A program made the translations under genes and the position numbers. Positions 1-11,700 of a stretch of 64,000 nucleotides of DNA are shown piece by piece; position 1 is the stretch's first letter; each line of letters opens with the position of its first letter. This DNA is from Cohnella sp. WQ 127256 (lineage in GTDB: Bacteria > Bacillota > Bacilli > Paenibacillales > Paenibacillaceae). The notes under the pieces were generated by a model. It was not told the origin of the DNA, did no database searches, and saw nothing but the letters and a program-made list of their open reading frames with translations. The stretch covers positions 240,800-304,799 of the forward strand of contig NZ_JAMZCY010000010.1 in assembly GCF_024519285.1 (NCBI RefSeq), in the 5' to 3' direction.

Positions 1-1
1 C

Positions 2-3000
2 TTCGATTGGGGGTATGAGGGCGGTCCTAGCAGTACGATAACGGAGCCGTTCGGCAAGAACATCGCCGCTCGTATACCACTGCCGACAAGAGCGGGCTAT
101 ACGTTTGCTGGTTGGTTACAGGATGTCCCAAGCATGATGCCGACTGAGGACAAGACCTACACCGCAAGCTGGACAGCCAGAACGGACACGCCTTATCAAG
201 TCGTACATTTGCAGCAAAATATATCGGATAACACCTATACTGTTGTCGATAGAGAATCGTATCGCGGCACAACCGACACCGTGGCGAGTCTGGCAGGTAC
301 AACGCCAAAAGTCTATGAAGGCTTTGCCTATGATCCGACTGCTGCGGGAATGGTGCAAACAGCTACGATAGCGGGTAACGGCTCAACGGTTCTAAAGCTG
401 TACTACAAGCGCATTAGCTACGAGATGAAGCTCAATTACAATGGCGCTGATGTGGCTGATCAAACAGTGGATATACCATTCGGGGCAACAACGGAGCGAT
501 ACCTTGGCGCTCCAGCTTGGCAGGGACGTACATTCGCAGGCTGGTCGCCTGCCCCTCCGACAACGATGCCTGCGGGCAATGTCGAGCTTACTGCAGAGTG
601 GACACTGATTACTTATGCGGTGAGCTTCAACAGCAACGGCGCCGCGGAGGAAGTGACCGCACAGACAGTCGGTTACGGCTACCCGGCAAGCGAACCGCTT
701 GAACCGACGAAGAACGGTTACGTGTTCGACGGCTGGTATAGCGATAGCGGCTTGGCGAATGGCTATGACTTTACGACACTGGTCACCGATCACATCACGT
801 TGTACGCGAAATGGCTGCGTAGCTATACGGTAAGTTTCAACAGTAACGACGGCTCTGCGGTAGCCGGGCAGACGGTGAGCGAAGGCTACAAGGCGACAGC
901 GCCTGAAGCACCCACGCTGGAAGGTTATGTGTTCAGCGGTTGGCATAGCGACAGCGGCTTGACGAATGCTTACGATTTCACGACAACGGTTGTGACCGCA
1001 AATATTACGTTGTATGCGAAATGGACGGTTAAGCAAAAAAACAGATACACCATAAGCTTTAACAGCAACGGTGGTACGGAAGTGGTTGAGATGACGGTGG
1101 AAGAAGGCGCCGTAGCGGCAGCGCCTGCCGCACCAACGCGCGAAGGGTATACGTTCGCTGGTTGGTACAGCGACAGCGGTTTGCTAAGCTCTTACGGTTT
1201 CACGGCAGCAGTGATGGAGTCGATCACGCTATATGCCAAGTGGACGCTTAACAGCTACACGGTAAGCTTTAACAGCAACGGCGGGTCAGCGGTTAATGCC
1301 CTGACAGTGGAATATCTCGGTATGGCTGTAGAGCCTGTCGCCCCAACACGGGCAGGTTATACGTTCGCTGGCTGGTACAGTGATATCAGCTTGGCGAATA
1401 AGTACAGCTTCACAACGTTGGTGACGGCGAACCTTACTTTGTATGCGAAGTGGAATGCCTTCTATACGGTGAGCTTCGACAAAAATCACCCCGCAGCGTC
1501 AGAGGTTGCTGACCAGACAGTAGAATTTGGCGGCAGAGCAACGGAACCTGAAGCCCCAACACGAACAGGTTATACGTTCGACGGTTGGTACAGCGATAGC
1601 AGCTTGGCGAATAAGTACAGCTTCGCAACGCTGGTGACGGCTAACCTCACGTTATATGCGAAATGGAATATTAACAGCTATACGGTGAGCTTTGACAGTG
1701 GCGGCGGCTCGACGGTCGCTCCCGCTACAATAGAATATGGCAGCAGTGCAGTTGAGCCTGCCGCCCCAACCCGGGCAGGTTATACGTTCGATGGTTGGTA
1801 TTGGGATTGGTACGGCATCTATGACCCGATGATTCGCTTCGACTTCTCGCATCCGATCAAGATTGATCTGACGTTATATGCGAAATGGACGGTTAACGGC
1901 TATACGGTGAGCTTTAACAGCGACGGCGGCTCAGCGGTAACAAGCCAGACGGTGAATCATGGTGATGCGGCTGCGGCGCCTAATGTGCCGATCTGGAGTG
2001 GTTATGCGTTTGAAGGCTGGTACACGGATATTGATTTTGACGAGACGAGTGCTTACGACTTTACAGCAGCGGTGACGGCAGACATCACACTGTATGCAAA
2101 GTGGAGGGGATTAGCATGGCGACAAGTCGGCGAGACGAATCCGGCGAGTGAATCCTTGAAACTCGCAGTTGACAGTCAAGGTACTCTTTATTCTGCTGGT
2201 GTTGTGAACGGGAGTTATGATCTTACTGTAAGAAAATTAGAGGCAGGCGTGTGGAAGCAGATTGGCGGTGCAAATGACTTTCCCGAACTTAGGAACTTCA
2301 ATAGTCTCATACTGGACAGCCAAGGTACTCCTTACATTGTTTATCAGAAGAACGTTGGGAATTCTATCAATGTCACCGTTGTGAAAAAGTATAACGGCGC
2401 CATCTGGGAGGAGCTAGGCAATACAGAAATTTACTCGAGTTGGGTATCGATTGCGTTCGACAGCGATGACGCTCCTTATATCGCTTATCTGGGCTGGAGG
2501 CAATTGCCGCCTGCAGGGGTAAAGAAATATGATGGCAGCAATTGGGTAAACTTAAGCGGGGGAGAGGAAGCTTTTAATAAGCCCGCTTACAAAGAGGCTC
2601 CACACCTCATGATTGACGGAAACGATATTCCATATGTACTCTATCAGTATTATGATAAGTATATTAATGGCAACGGATTAAGTGACGATGATATGCATAC
2701 AGTTCTAGTGAAGTATGATAATAACGCTTGGCAGACTGCCAGCATCATCAACTTCGATAAGAGCAAATTACAGAAACCAGGTTATACATTTAGATTTGCA
2801 GTTGATCCCAATAACAAGATTTATATGATAGACTATGAGAATAAGAGCATATTTGGCCAAACTACAACGACGCTGACCGTTAGTCGATATAATGGCTCTG
2901 ATGGGCAAACTGTCGGCAATCCCGAATTTGCTTTACTGAGTACCCAAACAGTTGCCGATCAGAAAGTAAGCCTCAACTTTGACAGCTATGGCACTCCTTA

Positions 3001-3214
3001 TGTTTCTTATCTGGATGCTGCCGAAGGCGGCAAAGTGACCGTGAGGAAATACGATGGACAGGATTGGGTTGTTGTAGGCGATGCCGGCTTCTCCGCAGGC
3101 GGAGCTGACCAGATACATCACGTTATAGACAAAGACGGAAACATTTATGTGGTCTATGCAGATCAAACAAATGGGAACAGAACGACCGTGAGGAAGCATG
3201 ATCCGAGCTGGTAG
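2..3214 (+). CDS. Giant B-repeat/propeller surface protein, 3' part only
   Basis: The reading frame is open from the left edge, so the gene is cut by the window and 1070 residues are visible. In order they show the end of one B repeat, a MucBP-like segment (about residues 60-135), then about eight Listeria-Bacteroides (InlB B / Flg_new) repeats of about 70 residues. These recur as 'YTVSFNSNGG', 'GYTFAGWYSDS' and 'LTLYAKW' up to about residue 700. The last 370 residues are a different repeat with 'FDSxGTPYVAY', 'VxVxKYxGxxW' and 'xxVG' blades, which I infer to be a beta-propeller. Order and wording match the last third of the 2519-residue protein at 5797, so this is a paralogue. Such proteins are exported and usually wall-attached. 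The anchor and signal peptide lie outside the window, and the ligand is unknown. Confidence 0.9.
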   Translation, partial: FDWGYEGGPSSTITEPFGKNIAARIPLPTRAGYTFAGWLQDVPSMMPTEDKTYTASWTARTDTPYQVVHLQQNISDNTYTVVDRESYRGTTDTVASLAGTTPKVYEGFAYDPTAAGMVQTATIAGNGSTVLKLYYKRISYEMKLNYNGADVADQTVDIPFGATTERYLGAPAWQGRTFAGWSPAPPTTMPAGNVELTAEWTLITYAVSFNSNGAAEEVTAQTVGYGYPASEPLEPTKNGYVFDGWYSDSGLANGYDFTTLVTDHITLYAKWLRSYTVSFNSNDGSAVAGQTVSEGYKATAPEAPTLEGYVFSGWHSDSGLTNAYDFTTTVVTANITLYAKWTVKQKNRYTISFNSNGGTEVVEMTVEEGAVAAAPAAPTREGYTFAGWYSDSGLLSSYGFTAAVMESITLYAKWTLNSYTVSFNSNGGSAVNALTVEYLGMAVEPVAPTRAGYTFAGWYSDISLANKYSFTTLVTANLTLYAKWNAFYTVSFDKNHPAASEVADQTVEFGGRATEPEAPTRTGYTFDGWYSDSSLANKYSFATLVTANLTLYAKWNINSYTVSFDSGGGSTVAPATIEYGSSAVEPAAPTRAGYTFDGWYWDWYGIYDPMIRFDFSHPIKIDLTLYAKWTVNGYTVSFNSDGGSAVTSQTVNHGDAAAAPNVPIWSGYAFEGWYTDIDFDETSAYDFTAAVTADITLYAKWRGLAWRQVGETNPASESLKLAVDSQGTLYSAGVVNGSYDLTVRKLEAGVWKQIGGANDFPELRNFNSLILDSQGTPYIVYQKNVGNSINVTVVKKYNGAIWEELGNTEIYSSWVSIAFDSDDAPYIAYLGWRQLPPAGVKKYDGSNWVNLSGGEEAFNKPAYKEAPHLMIDGNDIPYVLYQYYDKYINGNGLSDDDMHTVLVKYDNNAWQTASIINFDKSKLQKPGYTFRFAVDPNNKIYMIDYENKSIFGQTTTTLTVSRYNGSDGQTVGNPEFALLSTQTVADQKVSLNFDSYGTPYVSYLDAAEGGKVTVRKYDGQDWVVVGDAGFSAGGADQIHHVIDKDGNIYVVYADQTNGNRTTVRKHDPSW

Positions 3215-3291
3215 GAAGCTGCGATAGTAGAGACTAACAGACTGAGCACAGACTTATTGCAGATCAACAGATTCATAGACTAATAGCAGGA

Positions 3292-3327
3292 TAGACCAGC
3301 CTACTCCCAGCGGAGTAGGCTAGTCTG
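3292..3327 (+). terminator. Hairpin after the giant gene
   Basis: AGCCTACTCC / GGAGTAGGCT arms with a CAGC loop, extended by one mismatch to AGACC/AGTCT. There is no U run. The same hairpin core recurs after the intact giant gene at 13369 and, decayed, after the pseudogene at about 4433. Confidence 0.6.
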
Positions 3328-3344
3328 CTTGAGGTGATGTCATT

Positions 3345-4414
3345 CGAATACCGGGAAGATCGAAGTGGTGAACAAGAACATTCAGGTGAGTGAGGGCAAC
3401 CTGGTCATCACCTGGAAGGGGGCGCCGCTGTCTTTCACGTCCGATCCGCTCAAGCGTACGATTTCGTTGACTTGGCTCGCCAGAGTGGGAGACGATATCC
3501 TCCAACTGGACCCGCAGAACGGCGGAGCGACCCAGGTTGTCGCTGCCCCTTATAACGCGGCGATCAGCGTGACCCCCCCGGTATATCCGGGATAAACGTT
3601 TGACGGCTGGTAGTAGCTTTGGGGTTAACATAACGCTTGCATAGACAGTCAGGACACGCTTTACGTTGCTTATCCTGGTCAATCCAACTTAATCGTGAAG
3701 AAATATAACGGTGGTGATACTTGGGTACCCGTAGGCAGTATAAGAGATAGGGCGGACCGGTCATCCTCCTTTGCGTTCGACGACGATAATACTCCTTATA
3801 TGGCTTATTTGGATAGAGGCAACGCTTATCACGTAAAAGTGGCGAAATATAACGGCAGCAATTAGGAGAGTGTAAGCAGTGAAAACGGCGACTCGTCCGA
3901 CTCGAAAAATAATGCCAATTATCCAGTTATTACGGTGAAATACGAGGGTAGATCTTGGAATTCTGTCGGCAATTCCGGCTACCCGTTGAGTAGTATTTGG
4001 GACGTATCATTAGCGCTTGATCCATGTAACGTGCCTTATGTGGCCTACAAGAGTTATTTTAATGTGACCGTGAAGAGATTTACGGGCTCCGCTTGGGAAT
4101 CGGTAGGCAATGCCGAATTCTCGGTAGGTACGAGTTCTTCCGCAAGCATAAGCATTGCCTTCGACAGCGATGGCACTCCTTATGTTGCTTATCGAGATGA
4201 TGCACGCCGCAACAGGGTGACCGTGATGAAATACGAGAGCAACACTTGGAGCCCCGTAGGCAATTCTGGTTTCTCCGCAGATGATGCTAGTTGGGTGCGG
4301 CTTGCTAGAGACAGCAAGGACAACATGAATGTGAGCTATACATCCTATACAGGCAATTCGTATAAAAGTAAACTGACCGTGATGAAGTACGATCCATACT
4401 TACATCAACCTTGA
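3345..4414 (+). pseudogene. Decayed, internally deleted copy of the giant surface-protein gene
   Basis: One frame reads through homology to two separate parts of the 2519-residue protein. Positions 3365-3610 match the segment around 9780-10045 ('LVITWKG', 'LQLDPQNGG', 'APYNAAI'). From about 3630 to 4414 the match jumps to the C-terminal propeller repeats (12480-13356), ending in the same 'MKYDPY.HQP' tail. All of the MucBP and B repeats between (about 2.4 kb) are missing. In-frame stops occur at 3593 (TAA replacing the Tyr codon of PGYTFDGW), 3611 and 3614 (TAG TAG), 3626 and 3863. Near 3637 one C is missing relative to the intact copy. No ribosome binding site or signal peptide precedes it. 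The open stretch 3935-4414 (159 codons) could in principle be expressed, but I see no start signal for it. Confidence 0.85.
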
Positions 4415-4482
4415 CAGATCAGACTGGCAGAACAACCTACTCCCATCGGTGCAGACTGTTTTGCTGTGAGCCTGGCATGGGC

Positions 4483-4661
4483 CATAACTTGATGTATGAG
4501 ATCGAGCGCAAGTTTGCGGAACTCTCGCCGAAAGAACGCTTGGCGGACGGCAGAAACAAAGCGTTCCTGTGCAGGAGAATTACGCAGCCTGGCTGAACCA
4601 GCAACGATCACGCATGCTGACAAAGAGCTTGGTCGGCAAGGCTGCGTCGATGAGAGGCTAG
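4483..4661 (+). pseudogene. IS66-family transposase remnant (C-terminal part)
   Basis: The frame from 4492 reads 'MYEIERKFAELSPKERLA'. After a one-base loss near 4549 the next frame continues 'RQKQSVPVQENYAAWL' and 'RSRMLTKSLVGKA'. This is the usual wording of the IS66 TnpC region near the C-terminus (YaIEre..dLspeeRl..Rq..s.P.l..f.aWL..q...ml.kS..GKA). Homology ends after GKA and a TAG follows at 4659. It is a non-functional scar directly after the decayed hairpin of the upstream pseudogene. The matching N-terminal scar is at 13419. Confidence 0.75.
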
Positions 4662-4690
4662 TGCGGCTTCTCCAGCGGAAGTTGATAGAG

Positions 4691-4759
4691 GTGTGTTGTG
4701 AGCGCGCACATAAAGTTTTCTTTGTAATTCACAAGTGGTCTCCTCTACCATGATAAAAT
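4691..4759 (+). promoter_or_regulatory. Shared regulatory/promoter block, copy A (before the response regulator)
   Basis: Contains AGCGCGCACATAAAG, then TTTTCTTTGTAATTCACAA, then CCATGATAAAAT. The TAAAAT at 4754-4759 is a good -10. It is nearly identical to copies at 5655-5722 and, inverted, at 14584-14648. The inverted repeat AACTT-A-AAGTT of the other copies is damaged here (CACAT-A-AAGTT). I infer a promoter plus operator, probably for the regulator encoded just downstream. Confidence 0.6.
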
Positions 4760-4811
4760 AGGAGGAGAAAAATCGACACTGGCGAAGGCACTGAAGGAAG
4801 GTGACGGTGTG

Positions 4812-5516
4812 ATGGACGCGCACAAAATTATGATCGTCGATGATGATCCCCATATCTGCGAGATTGTTCAGGTGTATTGCGAGAGGGAGGGTTTCCAAAC
4901 CGCCTACAGTCATAGCGGGACGGAAGCGATGAAGTTGCTTGCGTCTTTCGAGCCGGATTTGATTGTACTTGATGTCCTGCTGGCTAATGAAAACGGCATT
5001 GATTGGTGCAGGAACGCACGTAACTATACGAATGCGCCGATCGTGTTTCTGAGCAGCCGCGAGGAAGACGAGGTAAAAATCAGCGCATTATCCTATGGCG
5101 GCGACGATTATGTAACTAAGCCGTTCAGTCCGGGAGTACTCATGGCCAAGATCAAGGCTCATCTTCGCAGAGTGTCGACGGGCAGAAGGGAACAACTGTT
5201 GGAGTTACCGGGTTTGACGCTGGATTACTACGCACAGTCTGTCAACAGGGGGAGTGAAACCGTCTTTTTATCGAAAAAAGAGTTCAGTCTACTGTCCTAT
5301 ATGGCGCAAAACGTGAATCGTGCCGTCAGTGTCGATGCGTTGTTTCAGCTCATCTGGGGAACGGAGAGTGTGGAGGATACGAGAACGGTCGCTGTACATA
5401 TCAGTAATTTACGCAAAAAAATCGAAGCTGACCCTGCCAATCCTGAGAGAATCATTACGATTCGGGGGTCCGGGTATATGCTGGTTGCCAGAGGTGCGTT
5501 GCAAGCGCGAACTTAG
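4812..5516 (+). CDS. Orphan OmpR/PhoB-family response regulator
   Basis: A two-domain regulator of 234 residues. The receiver (1-120) has the acidic pocket D10-D12 ('IVDDDPH'), phospho-acceptor D54 ('IVLDVLL') and K103 ('YVTKPFSP'). The winged-helix domain (about 130-230) has 'KEFSLLSYMAQN', 'VAVHISNLRKKIE' and 'IRGSGYML'. ATG at 4812 is preferred because GAAGGAAGG lies 9-10 bases upstream; GTG at 4809 is in frame. No histidine kinase is adjacent. A conserved promoter block lies upstream, and a 13-mer of that block (AAGCGCGAACTTA) overlaps the end of the gene at 5503-5515. I infer that it controls itself, the giant gene at 5797 and the gene at 14112. A duplicate of only its DNA-binding domain lies at 13507. 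Confidence 0.93.
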   Translation: MDAHKIMIVDDDPHICEIVQVYCEREGFQTAYSHSGTEAMKLLASFEPDLIVLDVLLANENGIDWCRNARNYTNAPIVFLSSREEDEVKISALSYGGDDYVTKPFSPGVLMAKIKAHLRRVSTGRREQLLELPGLTLDYYAQSVNRGSETVFLSKKEFSLLSYMAQNVNRAVSVDALFQLIWGTESVEDTRTVAVHISNLRKKIEADPANPERIITIRGSGYMLVARGALQART

Positions 5517-5560
5517 CGTTAAGGTTGGTAGCCTACCATAAACAGGGCGAAATATTCTAA

Positions 5561-5613
5561 AAAAATGGGTCGCAGCGTTGGGGTATGACTTGACGCGGTT
5601 GACCCTTTTTTTG
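5561..5613 (+). terminator. Rho-independent terminator after the response regulator
   Basis: GGGTC (5567) pairs with GACCC (5601), with partial inner pairing, followed by seven T. The 280-base gap before the giant gene otherwise holds only the regulatory block at 5655. Confidence 0.65.
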
Positions 5614-5654
5614 TTCTTTTCGCTAGTTCGTCAAATGAACACTTTCCAAGAGAT

Positions 5655-5722
5655 TGTGTTGTAAGCGCGAACTTAAAGTTTTCTTTGTAATTCACAAATG
5701 GTCCCATTTTCCATGATAGAAT
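5655..5722 (+). promoter_or_regulatory. Shared regulatory/promoter block, copy B (before the giant gene)
   Basis: Reads GTAAGCGCGAACTTAAAGTT then TTCTTTGTAATTCACAAATG then CCATGATAGAAT. TAGAAT at 5717-5722 is a likely -10. AACTT-A-AAGTT (5670-5680) is a perfect inverted repeat. The start codon of the giant gene is about 75 bases downstream. Confidence 0.65.
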
Positions 5723-5796
5723 GCTATTGCGTCTTTAACGGATTGAGAGAGCAGTAGAGCAGTAAAGAGATTCATAACAGCTACGAGAAGGGATGA

Positions 5797-8700
5797 ATGA
5801 GTGTGAAGAAGGCAACAAAACGAGTTTGGAAGTTGAAATCACGGATTTTAACGTGGATGCTGATTATCAGCATGGTGGTGACGTCACTACCGGTGCAGCA
5901 GGCGACAGCGGCCGAACTGCCGGTACAACAGACGATAACGCCCGAGCTTCTGGCAGCAGCCGAACCAAGCGGATTCCAGGACGTTAGACCAACGGACTGG
6001 TTCTATGATGCAGCCGCCTATGTCCAGAAGAATGGTATATTCAGCGGAACGGGTGGCGGTCTCTTCTCGCCCAAGGGAACGATGACGCGCGCCATGTATG
6101 TGACGGCGCTTGGACGAATGGCGGGCGTGGATGTAAGCGAATATTCCGCCTCGACCTTTACCGATGTGCAGGCGGGGATTTGGTATGCGCCATATGTAGC
6201 GTGGGCGGTCAAGAAAGGGATTGCCGACGGAACGGGCGGTCGGAACTTTTCTCCGGATGCAACCGTATCCAGAGAGCAGATGGCGACGCTGATTTTGCGG
6301 TATTTTGAAAGCTATCAGATTCCCTATCAAACTAGCAATCGCTTAACTACGAAGCCGAGCGATCTCGCGAACGTTTCTTCCTGGGCGGCTGACGCGGTCG
6401 TCAAGCTGTGGCAAGCAGGTTTGTTCGCCGGGGATAGCAATGGCAACTTCAACCCGCATGGACAAGCGTCTCGTGCGGAAGCGGCTGCTCTCTTTATGCG
6501 CATCAACGCGGTTGTGGAGGCGTGGGCTAATCAGAATCAAGAGACACCGACACCGACACCGACACCAACGCCGACACCAACGCCGATACCGACACCTGGA
6601 CCCGGCGGGGTCGGGGGCGGCGGTGGCTCAGGCAGCGGCGGAAGCGGCGGCAACAACGGCGGCAATATCAATGACTCTCAGCATTTAATTACGTTCGAGA
6701 GCAACGGAGGTACTGCGGTTACTAGCCAGACGGTGAACGAAGGCGCTAAGGTTGCGGCACCTAGCGCACCGACGAAGAACGGTTATGTGTTCAGCGGCTG
6801 GTACAGCGATAGCGACTTGACGATCGCATACGACTTCACAACAGCTGTGGTGAAGGGTAATATCACTTTGTATGCAAAATGGTCGATTGACAAAAAAAAT
6901 AGCTATACGGTAAAGTTCATCAGCAACGGTGGTACGGGAGTGGTTGACCAGACGGTGGAAGAAGGCGCCGTGGCTGCGGCACCCGACGCCCCAACGCGGG
7001 CAGGTTATACGTTCGGCGGCTGGTACAGCGATAGCAACTTGATAAGCTACTACGGTTTTACGGCAGCGGTTACGGGCAACATTACGTTGTATGCCAAGTG
7101 GCTTGCCGACTACACGGTGAGCTTTGACAGTAAAGGAGGCTCGGCGGTAGCTGCCCAAACGGTACGAGGAGGGGAAGCGCTGAGTAAACTGCCTGCCCCG
7201 GCGAAGGAAGGGTATATTTTCCAAGGGTGGTTTAGGGACAGCGATTTATCGCTCATCTTCGCGGAAGGCAGTTCCGTTACCGCGGATACGAAGTTGTATG
7301 CGAAGTATATAGATAGCGTGAGTAATTCCGTACAGAGCAATCCCAGCTACTCTGTGATGGATGTCGCTCCGGGCTTCACCATCGCTGTCCTCGATGAGAC
7401 CGGTAGTCTGACCGAGTCTGAGGTAAAAGCGGGGATGGCGTTCGAGGAAACCTCTAACCCTGATTTCGCGGGGATTACCGTCACCGGCGGGAACGGTCTC
7501 TTCACGGTAGCGTCCGCAGCCGATGACGGTCTGTTCACAGAAGGCAACACCTATCAACTGACGTTGACGGACGACAATCTGTCTTTCCAAGATCAAGATG
7601 CAACGACGAGCATCTATGTTTTTAGCGTTGCCAAGGAAGAAGTCATGAACATTGCGCTCAATCCGAATATGAAATATCTGCCCTTCGCGGATGTCACGGA
7701 TATGATGATGAATGGCGCGGATGTAGGTTCGCCTGCGATTCCGGTAATCACGACGACGGTGGGCGGCAGCGAGACCGGTCTCGCCGCGGCGAATGCGAGC
7801 AGCGGAACGTTCACGTATACCGGAATCCTCGAGCTTCAAGTTGGCGATACCGTCGCCATCTATGAAGGGGTTCGCCCCGATCGTCGCACGTTAGAAACAA
7901 CCGGTGAAGAAGATGGCGATGTCGCCTATGTCCAAATCACAGCGGTGAGCGGTACAACCTACACCTATGGTCACGCGGATGCCAAGCAAGTGTTGTTCAG
8001 GCCGGATGTTCTGCCTGTGAGCGTAGAGGCGGATACGGACAAAGACCCGGACAACGACTCCATCACGGTAGCGCACACCGCGATGAACTACAGCGACAGT
8101 CTGTATGCGCCGCTAGGTTTGGATGAACTCACCACCGTCGATGTGGGCGATTTTATCGCTTTCTATGAGGGTGAATTTGGCGGAAAGGAAGCCAGAGTAA
8201 TCGGTTATGGACGCATTACGTCGATCACGCCCGACGCAGAGATGGATATCATTACTTATACCGATGCTACAGAGGAAGATATCGTGCATGTCTTCGACGT
8301 CTATCAGAAGCAGAAGATTGACGGCAGTCAGTTGTTGTCGGATGAGGAGATTGCGTACCTCGAGGATCAAATTAAGCAGCAAGCGATAGCCAGCGGATTC
8401 GTCGATAAAGCGGCGAATTATCTATCTACCCTGGCCATGGAGACGGAAGCATTCAAGTCACAGATGGAAGTGAGAATGCTATCGGCCTCCAAAGGGAGCA
8501 AAGTCAGTGTGGAGAATCTGACCGTCGTGCCTTCACTTGGTACGAAGGTGAAGAATATTGCCGGACAAACCTCCGGAGTCAGCGCTTCGCTTCAAATAGG
8601 AGCCGATATTGTCATACGGATCCATGAAGAAAGCGACCTTGTCATTCATATGACCGGTACATTCCTTCAAGAGATCAGCTTGAATCTCAGCGTCAATGGG

Positions 8701-11700
8701 GAGACGCATTGGGATGAGGTATGCGTCTGGGTTCTCTGCATACCCTACCCGAGTGACTATCGTGTCACCGCTGATCTGGATACCTATACGTATACCGGGA
8801 TCAACATTACGGCGAAGATGGCCACCGTCGAACACGATAAGCTGCAGGATGCGCTGGATGACTGGGATAAAGCAGCTACTGGCGGCAAGCTAGGCAATAT
8901 TCGTGACATCGCGACAGAGATGAAAGCGTTAATCGACGGTGTGCAAGATACGTCAGTAGACTCGGCGGTATTGAAGGCACAGTATCAAGAGATGATGGAG
9001 AACGATACGGAGTGGGTTCCGTTAATCAAGATAAAGCTCTTCGAGAAGAAGGTGCGCTTGCTTAAAGGTCTCATTGAAATCCAATTTACAGCGGAGTTCG
9101 TTGTCAGCGCCAAAGTAAACTTGACGATCGGGACCGATTTCAACTATACGACGGCTAAGCGCTACTCGGCTACCGTGCGCGTGCTTAGTTTCACAGGCAC
9201 GAGCAGCACCGTAAGCTTGCCGGGTGACGGTAATTACCAGTTTACCTTCTATGTCATGGGGGCGCTCGGATTGCGGGCGGGCATTCTTCTGGAGCTTAAA
9301 GCGGGGATTGGAAGCGTTAAGCTGAATAGCATCGGGCTGTCCATCGAAGCCGGTGCGTATGTGAATCTGTGGGGATACTTCTATTATCAGTTGAAGCAAG
9401 TGAACGGGGTTCAGACCACCCGGTCAAAGGGCGCTCTGTATGTAGAGATTGGCATTTATTTGGAGAGCGCAGCAGGCGCCCAATTAGGTGACGGATTGCT
9501 CTCGGCCAAGGTGCCGATCTACGAGAACACATGGCCGCTGTACACGATTGGAGAGCAGAAGCCTGTTGTCGACTTTGCCTATTCGCAGGATGAAGCGCCC
9601 GAGCTGATCTTGGCGGGCTCTGCGTCATTCATGGAAGTGCCGCGGATGTTGTTCTCGATGAGTACGTTTGATTTGAAGACAGGCAACACGGATACCCTGG
9701 AGTATGGCTTGAGAAATGATCTATTCGACATCCAATTGGGCGGCGATTGGAATTTCATGAGCAGGACGACTAAGGAGAAAATGACAATCGAAGTGATCAA
9801 CACGAGCCATCAGACGAGCCGTGGCTACCTGGTCATCACATGGAAGGGGCAAGCGCCGCTGTCGTTCTCGTCCCAACCGCTCAAGCGCACGATTCCGGTG
9901 ATTTGGATGGCCAATGCGGGCAACAAAACTCTCCAACTGGACCCTCAGAATGGCGGAGTGACCCAGGTTATCGTTGCACCTTATAATGCGGCGATCAGAC
10001 CGACTACCCCGGTATATCCGGGATACACGTTTGACGGCTGGTATACGGCTGCTTCCGGCGGCACGAAGACGACGATTCCGAGTGTCATGCCAGGGGAGGA
10101 TCAGAAGCTGTACGCGCACTGGATCCCGAACACGAATACGCCGTATACCGTTCAACATTATTTGATAGACCCGAATACCCAAACAGCGACTTCCCCTGTG
10201 TATACGGAAAAGAGAACCGGAACAACGGGTACGGAAATTCAGATCACTTCGGACAGGTATAAGGGTATAGGCTATAAGGACGGTACGGTAAGCGGCGTGT
10301 TGATCAAGGGTGACGGCTCGACAGTTGTCAGGCTTGATTACTATCCGGCGAATCGCACGATGACCCTCGCAGGGGGTTATGCGGGTGCGCCCGGAAGTTC
10401 GCTAACGGAAGCAATCGGCAAGAACATCGCCGCTCGTATACCGGTGCCGACAAGACCGGGATATACGTTCGCCGGCTGGTTGCCGGATGCTCCAAGTACG
10501 ATGCCGTCTTCGGACACCACCTATACTGCGAAGTGGACAACGAGAGAGGACACGCCTTACCAGGTCGTATACTTGCTGCAAAATATCGGAAGCGACACCT
10601 ATACGGTTGCGGATACGGAATCGTATCGCGGGACAACCGATACCGTGGCGAGCCTGACGAATCCGACCAAGTCCTATGAGGGCTTTACGTTCGACGACAG
10701 CGTTCCGGGAACGGTGCTGGCGGCTCCGATCGCGGGCAGAGGCACAACGGTGCTGAAGGTGTACTACAAGCGCGATAACTACGCCATGACGATCAATTAC
10801 AATGGCTCCGGCGTAGCGACTAAGATCGTTGACGTACCGTTCGGGGCAACGACGAAATTATACCTTGGCGCTCCGACCCGGCAGGGGCAGGCATTCACGG
10901 GATGGTTGCCCGCTTCTCTGACCACGATGCCCGCAAGGGCTGTCGAGTTCATCGCTCAGTGGTCGCTGAACAACCACACGGTGAGATTCAACAGCAACGG
11001 CGGGTCGGCGGTGGCTGACCAGACGGTAGGTTATGGCTTCCAGGCAAGCGAACCGACTGAACCGACGAAGGACGATCTGGTGTTCGGCGGCTGGTACAGC
11101 GATAGCGCTCTGACCAGCGCTTACGACTTCACGACAGCGGTAGTGACGGCGGATGCGACATTATACGCGAAGTGGCTGCGCAGCTACACGGTGAGCTTCG
11201 ACAGTAACGAAGGGTCGGAGGTGGCTGACCAGAAGGTAAACGAAGGAGACAAGGCTACGGCGCCTAGCGCGCCGACGAAGGAAGGCTATGTGTTCGGAGG
11301 CTGGCACAGCGACAGCGGCTTGACGAGCCTCTATGACTTCGAAGCGAGGAAGGTGACGGCTAACCTTACCTTGTATGCGAAGTGGGCGATTGCTCCCAAA
11401 AACAACTACACGGTGAGCTTCAACAGTAACGGCGGCACGGCAGTGGCTGCTCTGACGGTAGAGGAAGGAGCCGTGGCTACGGCGCCCGGCGCACCGACGC
11501 TGACCGGTCATATGTTCGAAGGCTGGTACAGGGAAAGCAGCTTGACGAACCGTTTCAACTTCTCGACGACACCGATCACAGCTAACCTCACGCTGTTCGC
11601 GAAGTGGACGAAGAACAGCTACACGGTGAGCTTCAACAGCAACGGAGGGTCGGCGGTGGCTAACCAGACGGTGGAATATAACGGCAAGGCTACGGCGCCT

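Noticed and set aside
392..1036. Minus-strand open frame across the B repeats, with similar ones at 6685-7224 and 11161-11511
   Set aside because: Antisense of periodic B-repeat coding DNA. Composition is Arg/Cys-rich without a domain, while the plus frame shows clear protein repeats.
4411..4753. Two short open frames (61 and 85 codons) before the response regulator
   Set aside because: Their amino acid content is explained by two frames of a frameshifted IS66 transposase remnant, not by independent genes.
7246..7839. 197-codon minus-strand frame in the middle of the giant gene
   Set aside because: Antisense of the uninterrupted 2519-codon gene, with no ribosome binding site and no recognisable motif.
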